From the NCBI GenBank assembly GCA_012656075.1, contig JAAKBF010000255.1:186001-250000 (forward strand): a stretch of DNA of 64,000 nt, in the 5' to 3' direction. The position numbers were made by a program, and so were the translations under genes. Positions 58,100 to 64,000 of this stretch are shown one piece after another (position 1 is the first letter of the stretch; the number at the start of each line of letters is the position of its first letter). Below the pieces are notes generated by a model that saw only the letters and a list, made by a program, of their open reading frames with translations, was not told where the DNA came from and did not search any database. The stretch is from Phytophthora hibernalis (taxonomy: Eukaryota > Oomycota > Peronosporomycetes > Peronosporales > Peronosporaceae).

Positions 58100-58930
58100 A
58101 AGCCATTCGACAAATCCGCGTGCCGCTAAATTCATCTTCCATTTATCTTCTGCAATTTGTTGCTGACAGTGTTCAACATGGGGGAATACCAGTCGATGCA
58201 GTTCAGCTAAAGTCTAGACCGTTGCTCGTTCTAAGTAGTACAAGCGAGATCGAGATGGATGCCCGAATAGAGCACTCATCGCATCCCGAGCACAAGGTGC
58301 TGAATAGACAGCTTCACATGTACCCATTCCCCACCTACCGTGTCTACGGGTTTGCGAAATATCAACGTTAGCACTTTCACGTTGACGGACACCTTGCTGG
58401 CGATTAATATGAGTCTTCTTGTTAAATGAAAGGCCTAACAGTTTAAATCCTGCTGTTTTTGTGAGTTTCGTACGTGATTGATTTCGTACGTTGGCGGCCG
58501 CGTAGAAAATTGATGTCATATCAATCTTTCGCTTGCTCAAATGTCGGAAAGGGCTCCAAAAAACGTGATAGAGATCGAAAAATAGCGAGCAACAGCTCCA
58601 ACAAGACATACTTGTACGTCTTTATCGCGGATGAAGACGACGTATTGCATCTTGCCAAATGTGTTTGTTTTTCCGTGTTGAATTAGAAAGACGAGAGCAA
58701 TGCACAACTGAAACCCCTCCCCGTCCAGTACTTGCGAGAACATATCTGCCAACTCCAAATCACGCACATTCTCACCGCGTAATAGCCCATGATGAGAGAG
58801 ACGGAACGCCGTTCGTCCTCGCAAGTCATCTAGCGTAAAAGCGCCACACATCTGCTGCAATTCTGCAACTGAAGAAACGTCATCTAGCAGGGAGCCGATA
58901 CTTCGATCTTGATAGTTGTTGTTCTAGTCT
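58100..58930 (-). pseudogene. Crypton-type tyrosine recombinase (NDC10-like) fragment
   Basis: The first frame (about 58920-58600) has GRTAFRLSHHGLLRGENVRD, then HGKTNTFGKMQY and KDVQVCLVGAVARY. The next (about 58500-58240) has KTHINRQQGVRQRESANVDI, RRHGRWGMGTCEAVY and a terminal LYYLERATV. This matches the NDC10/Crypton domain order, with the R...H-x-x-R...Y set of tyrosine recombinases; the Tyr in CEAVY is the likely nucleophile. Downstream (to about 58100) a helical tail follows. Such enzymes excise and integrate DNA circles. The frame is broken between the two blocks and the N-terminal part is missing. Confidence 0.65.
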
Positions 58931-61191
58931 GGGTTGCCTTGGTCTGGACATTAGTAATCACAGTTTCACAGCTTTTGTCCGGGGATGAGAGTTCGAGTTT
59001 GTATGTAGGCTTATCTGCTGATTATAAAGATCAACAAGAGCGTTTATATAGCCACAAACATTTGACCCCTACTGTTTTGTCCTTACTCTTCTTCGATTTC
59101 CGTTCTATAATCATGTCTGACAGGAATATGTGCAGCTTTCCTCCACTGGCCGTATCACAATCACGAAATTCGCGTGTAACGCACCATTGCACGAACTCAT
59201 TTCAAACTTCCGTTTAGTGTTGATTGGGGGCGAGTCCAATGTCGTCTGTATTGTTGTTCGTTCACTTTCATCCATTTCATGACGCACATCACAGTCTTGA
59301 GATGCGTGGGCAGCAGACATGGCCACTTCCGCCGCATAGGATCGGATCGACACACATGATCGACGCCCATTTTCGAAGTGATAAGGCAAAACTAGTTTTG
59401 ATAGATAGTTGGGAAAGATCACAATCTTCGTGTTGACTCGGGTCAGGACCCACAGCAAATTGGTTCTGATGCTCATTATGTAAGATTGGCGGCAAACGAT
59501 TGAATTTAATGTTCTGTTGGATTTGATGAGCAGATTACCAAAAATCAATTGTGACAGTTAAATTTTAGGACTGTAGATTACTAAAATGCAGTCAGATTTG
59601 TCCAATTTGCAATCATTTACGCTGAAATCGAAACTAAAATATAAATTTGATTTTGAAATAGATTAATAGCTCGCCTCTCGTTTTCATGAGGTTCATTTAG
59701 AGACTATCTTGGTCCATGATGAGTGTGGCCATACGACGGGGTCAGAGTGCAACATCAACCGCTTATGGACACGTGGTTGTTTAAAAATGAGAGCCTGTGC
59801 ATCATATATGTTGGTATGCATGTAATACAGTGCTTACAGATTGTCACTTCGAATACATTCGAGTGTTACATTTTCGGAATGCTATAAACCCAAATGTTAT
59901 ACCTTCAAAATGGTCTATTCGATTTGGCTCGTGCTAGCGGTACAAAACGAGTCTACTGAAACTTAATATTTGTGGAGTTTATGTATGATTCTGAGTCTAT
60001 TTCTACATCGTATAAACTTTGAAGTCGCCTTGAGGACGGATGCTATCTTGCTTCAAATCATGGAAGTCGGTGATGGCGACAGAGAAACTACACCCGAGCC
60101 TCATCCTTGAAAACCCTGAGAGCGGTGACATAATATTAAGCCGAGCTACCGTCTTCCCCGCATATTAGGCATGGGTGCTCAAAATGAATACAACCCTGCT
60201 CATGTATTCTATTCGTTTTTAACACCTATGTGCTATACATTGAACAAATTGCTAAAGTCAGAAGAAACACTGATGATGGTTCGCTTTACAATGTGTTTGG
60301 TAATGTGCAGGCTTCTTCATCTGTGTCGATGCTCGTGGAGCTGTCGGGTGTAACACGACACTTAAATACAAACAAACGGAGAGCTCGAGAGGCTGTTTAA
60401 GCTCAAATGAATTTTGACAGTTTAACAATGCGCTACCCACATCGTGAACCCTGTGTTCTATTAGGCAGGTGGTCTAAATGGGGTTTGCACAGCACCCCGA
60501 TCGAAAAGCAATGCTTTTAGAGCGCATATTTCAAATATGCGGGTTAAGACGGTAGGTGGTGACCCTACTTGGTCCTGAGTTTAACCCCGCGTGCTGCGCA
60601 CACGGATCTTTAAACCGTAGGCGTTGTATCGGGCTGCCAAGCGAGTTGCTTCCACCCCCACCCCTATGATCCGGGGATTGTTGGTTTGCACCACTAGACA
60701 TTATCATGCGAATTAGGCAGGTTCCGATTAAATAGAATGCCTACGGCAGTTATACCGTAAACGTTATGTGCAAACGGACAAGTGATGTTCATGATGTGGT
60801 ATGTTTGTAACCAAACACATACTCGAATTCACAAAATAGGTATATTTGGCTGGTTGTTTATCAAGTGTCCAACGTTTGTTTGCACATAAGGTAGGTAATA
60901 GGGTGAAGGCTAAAAGATTTCGTACTTTAAAGAGATGTTTTCGACCTAACGGGTATATAGCCCCAACCGGAATAAAACCTCGCCACACAGTAAACCGCTT
61001 TTACCGGTTGACCAATACAAATTCTTACGTTAACGTTTTTATCATTTGTGTTTTCTCAGTGAGGTACATGTATATTGTTGTGAATTTGTAAACGTTTTTG
61101 AACTCAGTCAAAAGCTATTAAGTTGACGTTTCGGACTGTATAGGGCTCCGTTAATTGATTTTTGATGTATGAGGCACGATAGAACTTGGAC
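58931..61191. other. gene-poor AT-rich region
   Basis: No supported gene. It contains a cluster of hairpins at 60504-60605 and otherwise unstructured AT-rich DNA. Confidence 0.45.
60504..60605. repeat. cluster of consecutive hairpins
   Basis: AAAAGC-AAT-GCTTTT is followed by CGCATATTT-C-AAATATGCG (60523-60541). GCGGGTTAA then pairs with TTAACCCCGC (ends 60590) around an inner GTAGG...CCTAC. Box A-like TGGTCTAAATGG precedes it. The structure suggests an RNA gene fragment, SINE or miniature transposon. Confidence 0.5.
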
Positions 61192-62501
61192 TTACATTAA
61201 ACGAAAATGTGGTGCACTTATAGAGTCCTCCAAGTTGATGCATCGGTTGTCAGGCGACGACTCCCTCACAGCGTTCTCTACATCGTCGAGAACCCACAGG
61301 TCGCACTTTGCATAGCAGCACTTGATGTAGCCGAAGTGTCGATCGCAGTGGTTCTTCGTGTGGCCCTTCACAAAAACTCAGTTTGGCGTTCTGCAACGAG
61401 CCCGTGTGCACGAGAAACAGTAGGAACTGCAGCACATGACTGTTCTTAACCTGCCCGCCACAATTATCAGCGTACACGTGCCACCGCTTTGCCCCTTTCT
61501 CCTTGGCGTAGATGTTGCGGATTCTTGCATAGGCGTCCAACATTGATATCACCTCGGTGATTCCCTTCTTAGCTTTGCGCTCAGAGTAGATTAGACTCCA
61601 CTACAACAAGTCCGGGTGCGTGTGAATTCCAAACACGGACACCGAAATGAGGCTCAAAAAGTACCACATTGACGGCGTCTGAGCGGAGTGAGGAAGCGCA
61701 ATGTTCTGAGCGAAGTCAATAGTGGCCACCAGTTCATCTGCTGTAGCTGCACTGCAATCGGCTTGATATTGACGTCTCATCGCCTTCGCATCGTTCACAT
61801 GAGCTACAATAGCCTCCGTATCTTCGATGGACGGCTCCGGTCCCATTACGTTTCGGTAGATGACACAGGCATCGCACACATTGTCACGCCTGGACCGGAT
61901 GCGAATATTGGGGCAGACTCGCTCCAGGATAGTCCTGAAGGACGTCAGAGAAGGCTCTTTGAAGCGCACTCGTGCATCCTTTGCCCACTCCACGTACCAG
62001 CCGAGCATCATGCTCCAGGTGAAGTACGAAGGCAGTAATCTGTACTCCTTGGTGGTGTAGTGACTATGCAGCTCCCCGTCCTCCGTCTTCTGGTACCGGA
62101 AGCGTACAGGGACAATATCAGCGTGCGTCTCGGCCAATCTCGTGAAGAACACTTTCATCGCTTCTTCGTCGAACTTACGAATAGCGCGTCCTAACGCCTG
62201 TAGATCGGTGCCGCTGGTTGTCCTCAGAGAAGCCAGAGCACATGGCTAGCGCCGTGATCAAGCTGGTTCGCTGGCAGTCCTTGTTCATCTTCATGTAGCC
62301 GCTGAGGAACGTCGTCGTCGCCTGTGCTTGGTTATCGATGCAGCGCCTCTCGCAGCACTCCACTCCCAGCACCGTGTCAATGTGCTCAGCTACCGCCTCG
62401 TCGAACTGCTCGTCAGCATCTTCTACGCTCTCATCCGAACTCGCAGTCCACTCGCCGTGCTCCTCTTCGGCGTCCGAAGCTGAGCGCTCGCCGTGCTCCA
62501 T
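61192..62501 (-). pseudogene. transposase-like protein with DNCGGQxKN motif
   Basis: ATG 62501 starts an acidic N-terminus, then a Cys-rich stretch. After a frameshift near 62205 (around GTDLQALGRAI) the frame runs through a zinc-binding-type DNVCDACVIY and on to a TAG near 61602. The same frame continues with HVYADNCGGQVKN and a last frameshift near 61380 leads to FVKGHTKNHCDRHFGY and the true stop at 61192. DNxxGQNKN plus GHTKNxCDRxFG is shared by a group of transposon-derived proteins in oomycetes and animals whose chemistry is unclear; the Asp and Asn-rich motifs look catalytic. It is divergent from the gene at 62853. Confidence 0.6.
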
Positions 62502-62852
62502 CTGGATCGCGTGTGGTTTTGGTGAGTGGTCGTAAAAAAACACGGGGAAAAGTCAGCTCTGAATGTTCTAAACGCATTTTCTCGGAAATTCGTTTAAGTT
62601 CGACTGTGCACCTCGTCCCATTCAAACGGCCGTATCTCCACTGCATTAATATTTGAGATGACGATTTTGTTTTGCGCCGTCTCAAATCAAAGAGCCAGCG
62701 CTAAGCCAGTGGTAACCCACTTTCTTTACTCCTCAGTCGTTACACACTCTGAAAGCCCAGTCTGGAACCTAACGCCTTCAAAACAACCTTTTTGGTATCC
62801 AGTGGCTGTGGATCATTCCAGAATCTACCCTCCCTCGAGAAGCCACAGCGGT
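62502..62852. promoter_or_regulatory. shared divergent intergenic region
   Basis: About 350 bp separates the start of the minus-strand DNCGGQ gene from the plus-strand Mutator-like gene. Both promoters must lie here if the genes are expressed. No individual motif is called. Confidence 0.4.
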
Positions 62853-64000
62853 ATGGGAAAAGGCAAGCGGCCCGCGCGCGATGACTCGCGACGTCCCTAC
62901 GAAGAATCCGAAGAGTCCGAGTACGTCGACGACACCCTGAGTGAATCCAACGACGACGACAACCCCCTCCCTGCTGCTCGAATCGCATCCCGAAGCTTGT
63001 TGGACAAAACCTTCGACTCGGTCGCAGACTATGAGTCATTTTTCAAATTGTACTGCCGCCAAACATGTCAGGTAAGTCTCTTGCGGTCGTTTATGTGGTG
63101 TGTGGGTCTGCTTCCGCTTTATTTGATTTCCTAGAAATATTTCAAGCGCTCGTCAACTACGCGGGAGCGGAGAAACGCTGCGATCAAGCACTCCTACGCA
63201 AAGCACGACAGGATAGCGCCTGAATCGGAGCTCTTGGAAAACGAGGCGGTTCCCCATTACGTCGTCTACTATCTATGCACGCATGCTGGCAAACCGAGGA
63301 TGCGCAGCAGTGTCAAGAGCCCACGCCAAAACGTTAGACCACTCGGGTGTGAAGCTAAGGTACGAGCGCGGCCGAACACATATGAAAGCTTCTACTAACC
63401 TCTGCTGGTCTGTATTAATGTTTCGCTGCTCTAGTTATCACTACTGCAGAAACGGGAATGTGATCGCTACTATTTGGTTGTTTCGCTTCACATGGCCTCA
63501 CACAACCACAAAGTTGGTAAGACTGAGTACCACCAGATTCCGAGCAACCGAATGCGGCTGGACAGTGAAGGCTTACAAGACGTGAACAATCTCAGAAAAG
63601 TTGGTGTGGCAAGGAAGAAGATCCTGAAGTACATCTGGGACAACACAGAGTCTGAACCTTGTATGGTAGACGTGCACAATTTGCTGGCCAATCTGAAACG
63701 AGATGAAGATGCTGGAACTACAGTTTCAGACCGGGTATCTGAAACTTTGATCAGCTTCTGCGAGGAGGAGAAGTACGGAGTGGCACATGTCGATATCGAC
63801 CAAGACCAGAATCAGGTACCCCGCAAGGTGTACACGCTTGGCGTACGAAACATGAATTTACTGGCATTTTCTTATGCAGTTTGTAGCCCGCGCCATCGTT
63901 TTCCAAAGCGCGCACATACGGTCTCTGTATTCAAGCTTTCCTGTTTCAGGAAACCATTCTGGTGGATGCCACCCACGGAACCAACGCCGAGCGCTGCAAA
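62853..64000 (+). CDS. FAR1/Mutator-like transposase gene, four exons, runs off the window
   Basis: ATG 62853 begins MGKGKRPARDDSRRPYEESE. Exons are 62853-63071, 63135-63359, 63435-63815 and 63950-64000+. All three introns (63, 75 and 134 nt) are GT-AG and phase 0, and no stop interrupts the joined frame. An acidic N-terminus is followed by an Arg/Lys/Cys-containing DNA-binding-type region (exon 2), then SHNHKVGKTEYHQIPSNRMR and a helical linker in exon 3. Exon 4 opens the catalytic core, ILVDATHGTN, with the first catalytic Asp of Mutator-like transposases. Intact coding and uniform intron phase contrast with the decayed copies elsewhere. It could be an active element or a domesticated regulator. 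Confidence 0.75.

Overview
The window looks like nuclear DNA of an oomycete, most likely a Phytophthora species or a close relative such as a downy mildew. The evidence is a canonical secreted RXLR-type effector candidate at 41394-41948, very short GT-AG introns (mostly 56-75 nt), and a dense mix of oomycete-style transposons (Copia, chromodomain Gypsy, Helitron, Mutator-like, piggyBac-like, pogo-like, PIF/Harbinger-like, hAT, Crypton). No rRNA, convincing tRNA or CRISPR array was seen. The species cannot be fixed from sequence alone.

Layout. (1) 1-9.5 kb is the only ordinary gene-dense part: a PDZ-domain protein on +, a large Cid1/TUT-type nucleotidyltransferase on -, and two paralogous secreted, probably GPI-anchored Ser/Thr-rich proteins on -. 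Three of these four loci carry an apparent reading-frame break. (2) 9.7-28.2 kb is a nest. A head-to-tail Helitron array (three units sharing CTAG|TC junctions) is interrupted by a Copia element with a perfect 5-bp target duplication. The 3' LTR of that Copia is split by a Mutator-like element, and the companion HTH/Ulp1-protease gene of the Mutator-like element is itself split by a TA-flanked miniature element. (3) 28.2-34.9 kb is a Copia relic that received a Ty3/Gypsy chromovirus with visually identical 454-bp LTRs. (4) 34.9-41 kb holds a piggyBac-like element starting exactly at a TTAA, then a pogo/Tigger-like DDE_1 transposase gene into which a PIF/Harbinger-like element inserted at TTA. 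(5) 41.4-41.9 kb is the RXLR effector candidate, standing alone in repeats. (6) 42-61 kb is relic-rich: an inverted-repeat miniature element, a hAT remnant, two further Copia remnants and a Crypton tyrosine-recombinase fragment. (7) 61.2-64 kb is a divergent pair: a decayed transposase-like gene with a DNCGGQxKN motif on -, and on + an apparently intact four-exon FAR1/Mutator-like transposase gene that runs off the window.

Most of the sequence is transposon biology; the cellular genes are the first four loci and the effector. The effector sits in the repeat-rich compartment, as is typical of plant-pathogenic oomycetes. Several nested insertions can be proven from the sequence itself, because removing the insert plus one target-duplication copy rejoins a reading frame or an LTR.
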